DNA of 64,000 bases from Paenibacillus antri. Its GTDB lineage: Bacteria; Bacillota; Bacilli; Paenibacillales; YIM-B00363. A model generated the notes under the pieces. The model was given only the letters and a program-made list of their open reading frames with translations, did not search any database and was not told where the DNA came from. The first letter of the stretch is position 1; each line of letters begins with the position of its first letter. The stretch spans positions 248,001-312,000 of the forward strand of contig NZ_VCIW01000002.1 in NCBI RefSeq assembly GCF_005765165.1, given 5' to 3'. A program made the position numbers and the translations under genes. Of the stretch, positions 36,115 through 45,241 are shown piece after piece.

Positions 36115-36978
36115 ATGTTTAAATTTATGGGGAATAAGCGGCTGTTCTTGCTGCTTGCCGCGATTATGTTTTTCATCGCGATAATGGGGTTCAGTCTCAG
36201 CGTGAGAGGGGGCGCCACCTGGCCAGAGAAGTTCGTCGCCGACACGGTGGCGTTCGGGCAAGGCCTCGTGTATAAACCGGTTCGTTCGGTCGCCGGCTTC
36301 TTCGAAGACGTTCGGCGCCTCAAGACCGTGTACGAAGAAAATCAGGCGCTGCGACTGACGCTTTCGCAATACGCCCGCGACACCGCAAGGCTGAACGACC
36401 TCGAGGCGCAGAACGCACGCTTGAAGGAAGCGCTCGAATTCACGGAACGGCAGAAGCGGTCGCATGAGTATACATACCGGATCGCCGAGGTCATCTCGGA
36501 AAGTCCGGATCGGTATAATCGCGTCGTCCGCATCAATCTCGGCGAGCGCGACGGCATTCGGATGGACATGGCGGTCATGACGGTCGACGGACTGATCGGA
36601 CGCATCGTCCGCGTCACGCCGTTCACCTCGAACGTGCAGCTCATCACCGATCTGAACGGAGAAGAGGGCGGCGTCAGGGGCTTCGCCGCGACCGTGCAAG
36701 GCAGGGAGAGCGAATCGTTCGGCATCGTGGAAAACTACAATGCCGAGGAGGGGACGCTGCTCATGACGAAGATCGATCAGAACGACGAGCTGAAGGAAGG
36801 CGACGTGATCGTGACGTCCGGCCTCGGGGAGCTGTTCCCGGAAGGCATCGTCATCGGCACCGTCATCGACCGGAAGGTCGGCGATTTCGGATTGACGCAC
36901 ACCGCTACGATCGAGCCGGCCGCGCAATTCAGCCATCTTCGGGAAGTGTTCGTCGTCGAGGTGCCGGGCCTTGAGTAA
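36115..36978 (+). CDS. mreC: Rod-shape protein MreC
   Basis: A 287-aa bitopic protein of the elongasome. One membrane segment lies at residues ~8-26 (LFLLLAAIMFFIAIMGFSL), then a coiled coil (~65-105, NQALRLTLSQYARDTARLNDLEAQ), then two extracellular beta-barrel domains with the family motif VITSGLGE-like VTSGLGELFPEGI. It activates PBP2/RodA-type wall synthesis in other bacteria. It overlaps mreD by eight bases. Confidence 0.95.
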   Translation: MFKFMGNKRLFLLLAAIMFFIAIMGFSLSVRGGATWPEKFVADTVAFGQGLVYKPVRSVAGFFEDVRRLKTVYEENQALRLTLSQYARDTARLNDLEAQNARLKEALEFTERQKRSHEYTYRIAEVISESPDRYNRVVRINLGERDGIRMDMAVMTVDGLIGRIVRVTPFTSNVQLITDLNGEEGGVRGFAATVQGRESESFGIVENYNAEEGTLLMTKIDQNDELKEGDVIVTSGLGELFPEGIVIGTVIDRKVGDFGLTHTATIEPAAQFSHLREVFVVEVPGLE

Positions 36979-37516
36979 CGCTTCGACGCTCAAGTGGGTG
37001 CTGCTGACGTTGACGCTGCTGGTCTTCTTTCTGCTCGAGAGTTCGCTGCTGCCTTGGATTACGCCGTTAGAGTGGCGCAGCGAACTGTCGATTTATCCGA
37101 AGCTGGTGCTTATATCGGCCGTGTATATATCCGTCTTTACGAACCGCCATATCGGCTTGGCGTACGGTCTTGCGTTCGGCTTGCTGCAGGACGTTCAGTT
37201 TTACGGGCATATGATCGGCGTGAACGCCTTCGCTTACGGGCTCGCGGCTTACGTGGCCGGCCTCTTGATTCGGCCGAATCTCGTAAGCTTGTTTTCCGTA
37301 TTTCTCATTCAATTATCCGCTTTGCTGCTATACGAGACTTCGACGTACGCCATATATCGGCTCTTCAGCGTGACGGACAGCGATTTCGGTTGGACGTTCA
37401 TTCACGGGATGCTCCCTAGCATCTTAATCAGCCTGTTTCTCGCTTTAGCGCTCTACATTCCTGCGCGAAAGTGGCTCGAAGCTCCGAGGTCGGAACGGGA
37501 TTCCGACGAAGAATAG
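36971..37516 (+). CDS. mreD: Rod-shape protein MreD
   Basis: A 181-aa membrane protein with about five hydrophobic segments, beginning WVLLTLTLLVFFLLESSLL. The pattern AYGLAFGLLQDVQFYGHMIGVNAFAYGLAAYVAG is the family core. The start is TTG, overlapping the end of mreC, consistent with coupled translation. It completes mreBCD; minC follows after 70 bases. Confidence 0.92.
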   Translation: MSNASTLKWVLLTLTLLVFFLLESSLLPWITPLEWRSELSIYPKLVLISAVYISVFTNRHIGLAYGLAFGLLQDVQFYGHMIGVNAFAYGLAAYVAGLLIRPNLVSLFSVFLIQLSALLLYETSTYAIYRLFSVTDSDFGWTFIHGMLPSILISLFLALALYIPARKWLEAPRSERDSDEE

Positions 37517-37586
37517 CGAGCCGGGCAGGAGTTTCGCGAACAAAAGCAGAAATGGTATAGGTTGAAAGGGAGGCTCGCCGTCTCAT

Positions 37587-38243
37587 ATGTCCACGACAAA
37601 ATCGCTCGTTACGATCAAAGGGGTTAAAGAAGGCCTGCTTTTCGTGCTCGACGACGCGGCTCCGTTACCGGACGTGTTGTCGGACTTAAGTCATAAGCTG
37701 GAGCATACGCACAGCCAATTTTTAACGGGCCCGATCGTGCATGTGCATGTCAGGCTCGGCAAGCGCCCGTCGACCGACGAGACGAAAGCCGCGTTGAAGG
37801 AGGCGTTCGCCTTCCGCGGCAATTTACTCGTTCAGTCGATCGTAAGCGATTCGCAGGAATCGTCCGCGGCTCTGCCGCTTTTGCCGGCGATGAAGACGAT
37901 TACGGGCATCGTTCGCTCCGGCCAGACGCTGCATCACGACGGGGACGTGCTGCTGTTGGGGGACGTCAATCCGGGAGGCACGATTACGTCGACCGGCCAC
38001 ATTTTGATTTTAGGTTCGCTTCGCGGGCTCGCGCATGCCGGCGTCGAAGGGGACGACGGCGCGATCATCGCCGCCTCGTATTTGCGGCCGACCCAGCTGC
38101 GCATCGCCGGGGTCGTCTCGCGGCCGCCGGACGAATGGGGCTTCCAAGAGGCGTTCATGGAATTCGCGTATTTGCGCGAGGGCGTCATGGAAATCGAGAA
38201 GATTCACCAGTTGCACCGCATCCGGCCGCAACTGAAGCACTAG
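37587..38243 (+). CDS. minC: Septum-site inhibitor MinC
   Basis: MinC (218 aa) prevents FtsZ ring assembly away from midcell. The N-terminal domain (~1-95) inhibits FtsZ; the C-terminal domain (~105-215) is a beta-helix with GDVNPGGTITSTGHILILGSLRGLAHAG, which binds MinD. GGGAGGC precedes the ATG. It lies directly before minD, as in Bacillus. Confidence 0.95.
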   Translation: MSTTKSLVTIKGVKEGLLFVLDDAAPLPDVLSDLSHKLEHTHSQFLTGPIVHVHVRLGKRPSTDETKAALKEAFAFRGNLLVQSIVSDSQESSAALPLLPAMKTITGIVRSGQTLHHDGDVLLLGDVNPGGTITSTGHILILGSLRGLAHAGVEGDDGAIIAASYLRPTQLRIAGVVSRPPDEWGFQEAFMEFAYLREGVMEIEKIHQLHRIRPQLKH

Positions 38244-38261
38244 CGAAGGAGAGTGATCCTC

Positions 38262-39050
38262 ATGGGAGAGGCGATCGTAGTCACATCGGGGAAGGGCGGC
38301 GTCGGCAAGACGACCACGTCGGCGAACGTCGGCACGGCGCTCGCGCTGCTCGGGAAGAAGGTGTGCATGCTCGACACCGATATCGGACTGAGAAACCTGG
38401 ACGTCGTCATGGGCCTGGAAAACCGAATTATCTACGATCTTGTCGACGTCATCGACGGACGCTGCCGGCTGAATCAAGCGCTGATTAAAGACAAGCGCTT
38501 CGATGAATTGTACTTGATCCCCGCTGCGCAGACGAAGGACAAGAACGCCGTGTCTCCGGAGCAGGTGCGGGACGTCGTGCTCGAGTTGAAGAAGGAGCAC
38601 GATTACGTCATCATCGACTGTCCGGCCGGCATCGAACAGGGCTTCAAGAACGCCGTGGCCGGCGCGGACCGGGCGATCGTCGTGACGACGCCGGAGAAGT
38701 CCGCCGTCCGCGACGCGGATCGGATCATCGGACTGCTCGAGAAGGACAAGCTCGACGCGAAGCTGATCATCAACCGGATCCGTCCTCATATGTTGAAGAA
38801 CGGCGACATGCTCGACATCGACGAAGTGTGCGCGGTGCTCGCGATCGACTTGCTCGGTCTCGTGCCGGACGACGAATACGTCATTAAGGCGGCGAACAAC
38901 GGAGAGCCGACGGTCATGAATCCCGACTCGCGCGCCGCGATCGCGTACCGCAATATCGCCCGCCGCATTCTCGGAGATACGGTGCCGCTTATGCCGCTTC
39001 AGCAGAAGCTAGGCGTCCTTCAACGCATTAAGAAGTTTTTCGCCGGTTAA
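38262..39050 (+). CDS. minD: Septum-site ATPase MinD
   Basis: MinD (262 aa) is a membrane-binding ParA-type ATPase that recruits MinC. The deviant Walker A GKGGVGKTT is at residues 10-18, and the C-terminus LGVLQRIKKFFAG is the amphipathic membrane-targeting helix. ATG 38262 is chosen over GTG 38253, which lies in the AAGGAG ribosome binding site. No minE is present, as expected for Bacillales that use DivIVA/MinJ. Confidence 0.97.
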   Translation: MGEAIVVTSGKGGVGKTTTSANVGTALALLGKKVCMLDTDIGLRNLDVVMGLENRIIYDLVDVIDGRCRLNQALIKDKRFDELYLIPAAQTKDKNAVSPEQVRDVVLELKKEHDYVIIDCPAGIEQGFKNAVAGADRAIVVTTPEKSAVRDADRIIGLLEKDKLDAKLIINRIRPHMLKNGDMLDIDEVCAVLAIDLLGLVPDDEYVIKAANNGEPTVMNPDSRAAIAYRNIARRILGDTVPLMPLQQKLGVLQRIKKFFAG

Positions 39051-39074
39051 GGCGAAGAACGAAAGCGGGAACAG

Positions 39075-40235
39075 ATGATCTTATTAAAGAAATTAAAGCG
39101 CGTCGATTGGGCGATCTTCGCCATTCTGATCGCGTTCATGTCGTTCAGCACGTTCATCGTCTACAGCGCCGTGCACAGCAAGCCGGCGTTCGAAGGCATG
39201 CATCTGCGCCATCTGCAGTTTTACGGACTCGGCTTGCTGGTGCTGCTCGGAACGGCGATGCTCAATTACCGCATCCTTCTGAAATTTGCCATCTATATAT
39301 ACGGCATCGGCGTCGCCAGCCTCGCCGCGGTGTATTTCTTCGGCGCGGTCATCAACGGCGCCCGCGGATGGTTCATTATCCCGGGCATCGAACAGAGCGT
39401 GCAGCCGGCGGAATTCGCGAAGCTGTCCATTATCGTCATGGTGGCGTACTTTCTCTCTCGCAAGCAGGGCGAGCCGTTGGATTTGTGGAGGGACGTCGTT
39501 CCCGTCGGCCTGATCGTATTCATTCCGTTCGTGTGGGTCGTCATTCAACCGGACCTCGGCAACGCGATCATCTACGTCGTCATCCTCGTCGGCATGCTGT
39601 GGATCGCGAACATCAAATACCTTCACGTGCTGCTCGGCCTTGCGCTCGCCGTGGGCGCCGCGGCGGGGGCGATGTCCCTGATCGAGACGTACCACGATCC
39701 GATCGAGACGTTCCTCCAAGAGCACGGCTCAGGCCATTGGATGGACCGCATCGACGCGTTCCTCGATCCGGAGAACGCTTCGGACGACCAGACGTACCAA
39801 GTGGACAATTCCGTGCGGGCGATCGGTTCCGGCGCGCTGTTCGGCGAAGGGTATTTACAGGGCACGTCCGTGCACAACAATTTCATTCCGTACACGTATT
39901 CCGATTCGATCTTCGTCGTGGTAGGGGAGGAGTTCGGCTTCATGGGCGCTTCGGTGCTTCTGCTGCTGTACTTTTTGCTCATATACCGGCTCATCTTGAT
40001 TTCGATCCAAAGCGGCGACGCGGGCGGAGCATATATCATCATCGGCATCGTCTCGATGTTCGTCTTTCAAATTTTCCAGAACATCGGCATGTTTCTCGGC
40101 ATCCTGCCGCTGACGGGCATTACGCTGCCGTTCGTCTCTTACGGCGGCTCCTCCCTATTGATCAACATGTTGTCGATCGGACTCGCGCTCAGCATCCGCG
40201 TGCATGCCGATCAACCGCTCGACGAGATGGCTTGA
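39075..40235 (+). CDS. rodA: RodA/FtsW-family SEDS glycosyltransferase
   Basis: A 386-aa SEDS protein with about ten membrane segments, the family that polymerises lipid II into glycan strands with a partner class B PBP. Conserved SEDS sequences are present: INGARGWFIIPGIEQSVQPAEFAKL and IQPDLGNAIIYV early, and GITLPFVSYGGSSLLINM near the end. In B. subtilis this position (between minD and spoIVFA) holds no such gene. RodA fits the mre/min context; an FtsW or SpoVE role cannot be excluded by sequence alone. A strong terminator follows. Confidence 0.88.
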   Translation: MILLKKLKRVDWAIFAILIAFMSFSTFIVYSAVHSKPAFEGMHLRHLQFYGLGLLVLLGTAMLNYRILLKFAIYIYGIGVASLAAVYFFGAVINGARGWFIIPGIEQSVQPAEFAKLSIIVMVAYFLSRKQGEPLDLWRDVVPVGLIVFIPFVWVVIQPDLGNAIIYVVILVGMLWIANIKYLHVLLGLALAVGAAAGAMSLIETYHDPIETFLQEHGSGHWMDRIDAFLDPENASDDQTYQVDNSVRAIGSGALFGEGYLQGTSVHNNFIPYTYSDSIFVVVGEEFGFMGASVLLLLYFLLIYRLILISIQSGDAGGAYIIIGIVSMFVFQIFQNIGMFLGILPLTGITLPFVSYGGSSLLINMLSIGLALSIRVHADQPLDEMA

Positions 40236-40247
40236 CTGAATCGACGG

Positions 40248-40284
40248 AACGTCCGGGTCCCCTAGGGGATTCGGGCGTTTTTTT
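40248..40284 (+). terminator. Terminator after rodA
   Basis: AACGTCCGGGTCCCC (40248-40262) pairs along 15 bases, allowing G-U, with GGGGATTCGGGCGTT (40265-40279), followed by about eight T. It ends the mre-min-rodA run. Confidence 0.9.
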
Positions 40285-40370
40285 CATATCCGGGTGGGAC
40301 AACTCATAAATATAGTACAAACCAACTTGTCTTTTCCGCTGGGGAGAGGAAGGAAACGGGGGAGAACGGC

Positions 40371-41165
40371 ATGGACGATCTGCGAAAAAGAAGGCAGCAG
40401 CGCATTCAACATATTTTGAACGGGGAAGACCCCGGCGAAGGCCGGCGAAATTCCGACTGGCTGGAGCAGCTCGAGCACGAGCGTCGGATGCAAGAAGATC
40501 CCGAATACGCATGGCACATCCGGGGGAATCCTTGGAGGACTTCGTCTTCCCGCGTGGACGGGACGATCAAGTTCCAAGCGGTCGCCGCCGTCGTGCTGTT
40601 CGCTTCGGTATGGGCGATGTTTCAATGGGAGCATCCGGTCGTGGCCGAGGGACAGGCGTTCGTCCGGGCGGCGCTGACCGAAGAGCAGCGGCTCGACGAC
40701 GTGTACGCGTGGTACGAGGACCGATTCGGCGAGCTGCCGTCGTTCGTTCCGGCGATGGATCGTCAGCAAGCGGAGGCGGAGCATGTCGGCGCCGGGATCG
40801 GCCGCGCGTATATCGCGCCGGTGACCGGCAGCGTCGTCGAGCCGTTCGGCGGCATCCGCTCGGGAGCGGGCGTCGTCGTGAGGGCGTCGGCATCGTCGGT
40901 CGCCTCGATGGACGAGGGACTCGTCATCTACGCCGGGGAGACGCAAGAGACCGGACAGACGGTCGTCGTGCGCCATCCGGACGGCGTGGAGACGGTATAC
41001 GGGTATCTCGGAGAAATTAAGGTCGCGAAGGACGATTGGGTCGAGGCGGGCGACAGCATCGGCGCGGTTCGTTCGTCGGGGGCGGGGGAAGTCGGCGGCT
41101 TGTTGTATTTCGCGGTGAAAAAAGGAAACAGCTTCGTCGATCCGGCCGATGTCGTCGCGCTTTGA
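40371..41165 (+). CDS. spoIVFA: Stage IV sporulation protein FA (M23-like)
   Basis: A 264-aa bitopic protein: a charged cytoplasmic N-terminus, one membrane segment at ~67-83 (FQAVAAVVLFASVWAMF), and an extracellular LytM/M23-like domain at ~145-260 (VVEPFGGIRSGAGVVVRA; GETQETGQTVVVRHPDG). The catalytic histidines of true M23 peptidases are not all present, as expected for SpoIVFA, which holds the SpoIVFB protease inactive in the outer forespore membrane until SpoIVB cuts it. The spoIVFB start overlaps its end by 17 bases. Confidence 0.9.
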   Translation: MDDLRKRRQQRIQHILNGEDPGEGRRNSDWLEQLEHERRMQEDPEYAWHIRGNPWRTSSSRVDGTIKFQAVAAVVLFASVWAMFQWEHPVVAEGQAFVRAALTEEQRLDDVYAWYEDRFGELPSFVPAMDRQQAEAEHVGAGIGRAYIAPVTGSVVEPFGGIRSGAGVVVRASASSVASMDEGLVIYAGETQETGQTVVVRHPDGVETVYGYLGEIKVAKDDWVEAGDSIGAVRSSGAGEVGGLLYFAVKKGNSFVDPADVVAL

Positions 41166-42030
41166 TCGTTGGCTGGGCGTCCGCTTCCGCCTGCATCCGC
41201 TGTTCGTCCTCTTGCTGCTGTTGTCGGCGGCGACCGGACGGTTTCTCGAAATCGTCACCTTGTTCGGCATCGTGCTCATTCACGAAATCGGACATGCGGC
41301 GATGGCGAAGCAGCTCGGCTGGCGGGTGCGCGAGGTGCTGCTCACGCCGTTCGGCGGCGTAGCGGTCACCGACGAGGACGGATCGATGCCCGCGCGGGAG
41401 GAGGCGCTCGTCGCGATCGCCGGCCCAGCGATGAATCTCGCGATGATCGGCTTCGCGTACGCCATGACGGCGGCGGGCGTCTGGACTCATGCCTGGACGT
41501 CGTATTTCGCGCAGGCGAACCTGACGCTGATGCTGTTCAATCTCGCGCCGATTCTCCCGCTCGACGGCGGCAAGCTGCTTCGCGTAGCCGTCGGGTATGC
41601 GCTGCCGTTCTATAAGACGCTGAAGGCGACGACGTTCTGGTCGCTGATCGCCAGCGCGGCGCTCGTCGGCGTCGCCTCGACGCGGCTTGGGGAAGGCGCG
41701 ATGACGAGCGCCGCGGTCATCGGCGCGTTTCTGCTGTACGCGAATTGGTACGAGTATCGAACGGCGCCGTATCGGTTCACGAGATTCCTTCTGGGACGGG
41801 CGGCGCGAGTGAGGCAGTGGACGATGCGCGGCGCGAAGGAGCATCCGATTTTCGTCGAGCCCGAGGACACGCTGCAATCGGTATCGCGGCTGCTGCGGCG
41901 CGAGCGGCTGCATCGATTCGTGGTGGCGACTCGCGCGGGACGCGTGCTCGCGGTCGTGCCCGAGGAGCGCTGGGCGCCGCGTTACGCCACGGAAGAGCAA
42001 AACCGTGCAGTGACCGAACTTTTCATGTAG
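41149..42030 (+). CDS. spoIVFB: Intramembrane metalloprotease SpoIVFB
   Basis: A 293-aa site-2-protease-family enzyme that processes pro-sigma-K in the mother cell. The zinc site is HEIGH at residues 45-49 (His45, Glu46, His49), with Asp139 in NLAPILPLDGGK, the same spacing as in B. subtilis. Five to six membrane segments are followed by a C-terminal CBS-like domain (IFVEPEDTLQSVSRLLRRERLHRFVV) that senses ATP in Bacillus. It overlaps spoIVFA, its inhibitor; bofC, the third member of the complex, lies near 60 kb of this window. Confidence 0.96.
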   Translation: MSSRFDRWLGVRFRLHPLFVLLLLLSAATGRFLEIVTLFGIVLIHEIGHAAMAKQLGWRVREVLLTPFGGVAVTDEDGSMPAREEALVAIAGPAMNLAMIGFAYAMTAAGVWTHAWTSYFAQANLTLMLFNLAPILPLDGGKLLRVAVGYALPFYKTLKATTFWSLIASAALVGVASTRLGEGAMTSAAVIGAFLLYANWYEYRTAPYRFTRFLLGRAARVRQWTMRGAKEHPIFVEPEDTLQSVSRLLRRERLHRFVVATRAGRVLAVVPEERWAPRYATEEQNRAVTELFM

Positions 42031-42074
42031 AATAAAATGGATATTCGCAAAACATAAAGGTGGGAACGTGTTCC

Positions 42075-43319
42075 TTGAAACAAATCGTGGTTCACGGTCA
42101 CCGGGACGAAACGACCGTAGCGCTGCTCGAAGACGGCAAGCTGACCGAATTTTTCGTGGAACGGCCGAATGTTCGCAAGCTCGTCGGCAACATCTATAAG
42201 GGCCGCGTCGTCAACGTGCTGCCGGGCATGGGAGCGGCGTTCGTGGACATCGGCATCGAGAAGAACGCCTTCCTCTACATCGACGATCTGCTGCCGGCTC
42301 ACTTGGAGCATCAGCCGAAGGTGAAGCCGTCGATCGATACGCTCGTGCGGGCGGGGGACGAGCTGCTCGTGCAGATCGTGCGGGAGCCGGTCGGCACGAA
42401 GGGCGCCCGCGTCACGACGCATTACGCGTTGACGGGCCGCTGGCTCGTGTACATGCCGGAAGCCGGATATATAGCGCTGTCGAAGAAGATCGACGACGAA
42501 GAAGAGCGCAAGCGGCTGCGGGCGCTCGGCGAGCGGCTGTGCCGGGACAAAGAAGGCGTCATTTTGCGCACCGTGGCCAACGGCGAAGGCTACGAAGCGC
42601 TCGCCGGCGACATGGACATGCTGCGCGAGCGGTGGAGGCGCATCGAGGAGAAGGCGAAGCGGGCTCAGGCGCCGAGCGAGGTGTACGCCGACGTGGAGCT
42701 GCTGCCGCGCCTCATTCGCGACATCGTAACCGAGCAGATGGACGAGATCGTCGTCGATCAACCCGCCTTGATGGAGGAAGCGAAGCGAATGCTGCGCTCG
42801 ATCGCGCCGCAGCTGACGGAGCGCGTCCGATTGCACGACGGGAAGAAGTCGGCCATCGAGGCGTACGGCGTGAAGGAGCAGCTGGAAGCGGCGCTGCAGC
42901 CGAAGCAGTGGCTCGCCAGCGGCGGATACGTCGTCATCGACCAGACCGAGGCGCTGACCGTCGTCGACGTCAATACCGGCAAATACACGGGATCTACGAA
43001 TTTGGAAGAGACCGTGCTGACGACGAACGTGGAGGCGGCCGAGGAGATCGCGAGACAGCTGCGGCTGCGCGATATCGGCGGCATTATCGTCATCGACTTC
43101 ATCGACATGGAGCTGGAGGAAAACAGGCGGCGCATCATCGACGCGCTCGAGACCGCCGTGCAGAAGGATCGCACGAAAGCGCACATCGTCGGTTGGACGA
43201 AGCTCGGGCTGCTGGAGATGACGCGCAAGAAGGTGCGGGAGCAGAAGGACATGATGTTCTTCGTTCCGTGCAAGGCTTGCGGGGGACGAGGGAAAATCAG
43301 GACTTCTACGTTGACGTAG
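42075..43319 (+). CDS. rng: Ribonuclease E/G family endoribonuclease
   Basis: A 414-aa RNase G-type enzyme: an S1 RNA-binding domain at ~35-120 ([24 protein letters not shown]), a catalytic domain with metal-binding aspartates in [11 protein letters not shown] and IIVIDFIDM, and a zinc-link CKACGGRGK at the C-terminus. I start at TTG 42075 because AAAGGTGGG lies ten bases upstream; GTG 42060 overlaps that site. The last codons and TAG stop contain the -35 box of the rplU promoter. B. subtilis lacks this enzyme and uses RNase Y/J instead; many Paenibacillaceae keep it (recalled, not checked). Confidence 0.93.
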   Translation: MKQIVVHGHRDETTVALLEDGKLTEFFVERPNVRKLVGNIYKGRVVNVLPGMGAAFVDIGIEKNAFLYIDDLLPAHLEHQPKVKPSIDTLVRAGDELLVQIVREPVGTKGARVTTHYALTGRWLVYMPEAGYIALSKKIDDEEERKRLRALGERLCRDKEGVILRTVANGEGYEALAGDMDMLRERWRRIEEKAKRAQAPSEVYADVELLPRLIRDIVTEQMDEIVVDQPALMEEAKRMLRSIAPQLTERVRLHDGKKSAIEAYGVKEQLEAALQPKQWLASGGYVVIDQTEALTVVDVNTGKYTGSTNLEETVLTTNVEAAEEIARQLRLRDIGGIIVIDFIDMELEENRRRIIDALETAVQKDRTKAHIVGWTKLGLLEMTRKKVREQKDMMFFVPCKACGGRGKIRTSTLT

Positions 43320-43340
43320 ATACTAGCCCTGTGATATACT
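43311..43340 (+). promoter_or_regulatory. Promoter of the rplU operon, overlapping the rng stop
   Basis: TTGACG (43311-43316) and TATACT (43335-43340) are 18 bases apart. The -35 hexamer is formed by the last two rng codons, and the rng TAG stop follows at once, so two genes share these bases. Confidence 0.85.
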
Positions 43341-43346
43341 CTTCGA

Positions 43347-43453
43347 GTGCGTCGTCTGACGACCACCGCGCTTGTCGGGTACTCGAAGCGTTCGCTTTTC
43401 GCGGCGAACCACCTGAGACGAGGCGAGTCTTACAATACGAGGGAGGTGCAAGG
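43347..43453 (+). ncRNA. L21 ribosomal protein leader RNA
   Basis: The ~107-nt transcribed leader between the promoter and rplU is rich in complementary blocks (for example CGTCGTCTGACGACC and CGAAGCG...CGCGGCG). Firmicutes rplU genes carry a conserved L21 leader motif at this position that is thought to bind a ribosomal protein for feedback control. I assign it by position and structure; a covariance-model search would be decisive. Confidence 0.7.
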
Positions 43454-43765
43454 ATGTACGCGATTATTGAAACAGGCGGAAAGCAGTACAAAGTGCAAGA
43501 GGGCGATGTGATCTACATCGAGAAGCTCGACACGAACGAAGGCGATTCGGTTACGTTCGATCAGGTTCTGGCAGTCGGCAACGGCGAAGGAATCAAGCTC
43601 GGCGAGCCGCTCGTAGCGGGCGCTTCGGTTACCGGCAAGGTAGAGAAGAACGGCCGCGGTCAGAAGATCATCGTCTTCAAGTACAAGGCGAAGAAGAACT
43701 ATCGCCGCAAGCAAGGTCATCGCCAACCGTACACGAAGGTTACGATCGAGAAAATCCAAGGCTAA
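43454..43765 (+). CDS. rplU: 50S ribosomal protein L21
   Basis: L21 (103 aa), a 23S rRNA-binding protein of the large subunit. The N-terminus [18 protein letters not shown] and the C-terminal signature [20 protein letters not shown] are textbook. GGGAGGTG lies just upstream of the ATG. It leads rplU-prp-rpmA under the L21 leader. Confidence 0.99.
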   Translation: MYAIIETGGKQYKVQEGDVIYIEKLDTNEGDSVTFDQVLAVGNGEGIKLGEPLVAGASVTGKVEKNGRGQKIIVFKYKAKKNYRRKQGHRQPYTKVTIEKIQG

Positions 43766-43777
43766 GAGGATTTCTCG

Positions 43778-44113
43778 TTGATCCGCGTGAGAGTGGACAG
43801 GGATCGGGATACGAGACGAATTACCGGATTTCGGGTCGAAGGGCATGCCCTCTTCGCGGAGTCGGGCAAGGATATCGTATGCGCGGGCGTATCGGCGGTG
43901 ACGGTCGGAACGGTGAACGCGGCGGAAGCGGTCGTCGGCGTCGAATTAACGGCGTTGATGGAATCGGGCCTGCTGGACGTAACCGTGCCGAAGGGACTTC
44001 CGGAACCGAAGTCGGCTTCCCTGCAGCTGGTGTTGGAATCGATGGTCGTCATGTTGCAGACGATTGAACAATCGTACGGTAAACATATAAGGCTCAAACA
44101 AAATTACGAATGA
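43778..44113 (+). CDS. prp: Ribosomal-processing cysteine protease Prp (YsxB)
   Basis: A 111-aa cysteine protease that removes the N-terminal extension of ribosomal protein L27. The catalytic pair is His23 ([12 protein letters not shown]) and Cys35 (IVCAGVSA), matching the His22/Cys34 dyad of Staphylococcus aureus Prp. TTG start. It is encoded directly before its substrate rpmA, whose product has the matching cleavage site. In Firmicutes with an extended L27 this protease is essential. Confidence 0.96.
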   Translation: MIRVRVDRDRDTRRITGFRVEGHALFAESGKDIVCAGVSAVTVGTVNAAEAVVGVELTALMESGLLDVTVPKGLPEPKSASLQLVLESMVVMLQTIEQSYGKHIRLKQNYE

Positions 44114-44127
44114 AGGAGGTTGACACC

Positions 44128-44439
44128 ATGTTGAAATTGAACCTTCAGTTATTCGCTTCGAAGAAGGGTGTAGGCTCCACGAAGAACGGTCGCGACAGCA
44201 TCGCGAAGCGTCTCGGCGTGAAGCGCGCGGACGGCCAGACGGTGACGGGCGGCAGCATTCTCGTTCGTCAACGCGGCACGAAGATTCACCCGGGCAATAA
44301 CGTAGGCATCGGCTCCGATGACACGTTGTTCGCCAAGATCGACGGCGTCGTGAAGTTCGAACGCTGGGGTCGCGACCGCAAGAAGGTCAGCGTATACCCG
44401 GTCGAAACCGCTCCGGTAGCGGCGACGGTGGAGCGCTAA
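44128..44439 (+). CDS. rpmA: 50S ribosomal protein L27, with cleavable N-terminus
   Basis: L27 (103 aa) contacts the peptidyl transferase centre. It begins [21 protein letters not shown]; the segment up to LQLFA is the Firmicutes extension that Prp removes before SKKG. GAAGGAGGT precedes ATG 44128; the longer open frame starts inside prp. A strong terminator follows. Confidence 0.99.
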   Translation: MLKLNLQLFASKKGVGSTKNGRDSIAKRLGVKRADGQTVTGGSILVRQRGTKIHPGNNVGIGSDDTLFAKIDGVVKFERWGRDRKKVSVYPVETAPVAATVER

Positions 44440-44471
44440 TCGCTCCCTCGACCTGTAGAGAAATACGATGG

Positions 44472-44500
44472 AACCCCGGCCCAACGGCCGGGGTTTTCTT
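44472..44500 (+). terminator. Terminator after rpmA
   Basis: AACCCCGGCC (44472-44481) pairs perfectly with GGCCGGGGTT (44486-44495) and is followed by TTCTT. Confidence 0.9.
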
Positions 44501-44622
44501 ACTGTTACGGGCCTGTTTCGTTCGTCGTCGCGAGTTTCCTGATTCTTACTGTTCGAAGAGGAATAGTTTGGTATACTGGAGAGAAACCAGAGAAACCATT
44601 GGGATGGCGAGGAGCCTTGGCG

Positions 44623-45231
44623 ATGAAGCACGCGGAGGAGCAAGACCGGCATAGCCGACTGCTGGACGAGCATCGGCAGCTATGGATCGACGCGTTCAGC
44701 CATGCGAGACACGATTGGCTGAACGACCTTCAGATGATCGTCGGATATATGCAATTGCGAAAATATGATAAATTAGCGGCCTGCGTGGATATGCTAAAAC
44801 AAAGGATGACCGAAGAGAGCCGCACGTCGAAGCTCGGCTCGCCGGGGCTCGTCGAAGCGCTCTTGACGGTGCGCGCTCGGGCGCGGTCGTTCGCTTTCCG
44901 TCTTGCGATCGACGAACGGTTCCAGCTACGTTCCGGCGCCGACGCGGCCGAGCTCGCGGTGAGGTCGCTGATCGCCGGCTTCGAGGCGGCGTCCGAGAAG
45001 GGCGAACGCGGCACGGAGAACGCGCTGGCCTGCGCGTTCTCGAACGAACAGGCGGATACGGCGATCGTATTTACATATCAAGGAGCTTATTCCGAGGGCG
45101 CGCTTCGGCTTACGGTGAACGAACTGAAGAAGCAGCTGCGGCCGCTCGCGCCCGCAAGCTCGCTGCAAGCGTCGTTCGGCGCCGACGAGGCGTCCGTCAC
45201 GGTCCGGCTTCCAAGCGCGTCGGGAAAATAG
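44623..45231 (+). CDS. spo0B: Sporulation phosphotransferase Spo0B
   Basis: A 202-aa protein that moves phosphate from Spo0F to Spo0A in the sporulation phosphorelay. The N-terminal helical hairpin carries the phosphorylated histidine, His30, in [18 protein letters not shown], the same residue number as in B. subtilis; the C-terminal domain is a degenerate kinase fold. ATG 44623 has AGGAG eight bases upstream; TTG codons at 44599 and 44617 are alternatives. TATACT at 44572-44577 may be its -10. Identity rests on the histidine motif and position before obg, as the family diverges fast. Confidence 0.9.
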   Translation: MKHAEEQDRHSRLLDEHRQLWIDAFSHARHDWLNDLQMIVGYMQLRKYDKLAACVDMLKQRMTEESRTSKLGSPGLVEALLTVRARARSFAFRLAIDERFQLRSGADAAELAVRSLIAGFEAASEKGERGTENALACAFSNEQADTAIVFTYQGAYSEGALRLTVNELKKQLRPLAPASSLQASFGADEASVTVRLPSASGK

Positions 45232-45241
45232 GAGGACAACG

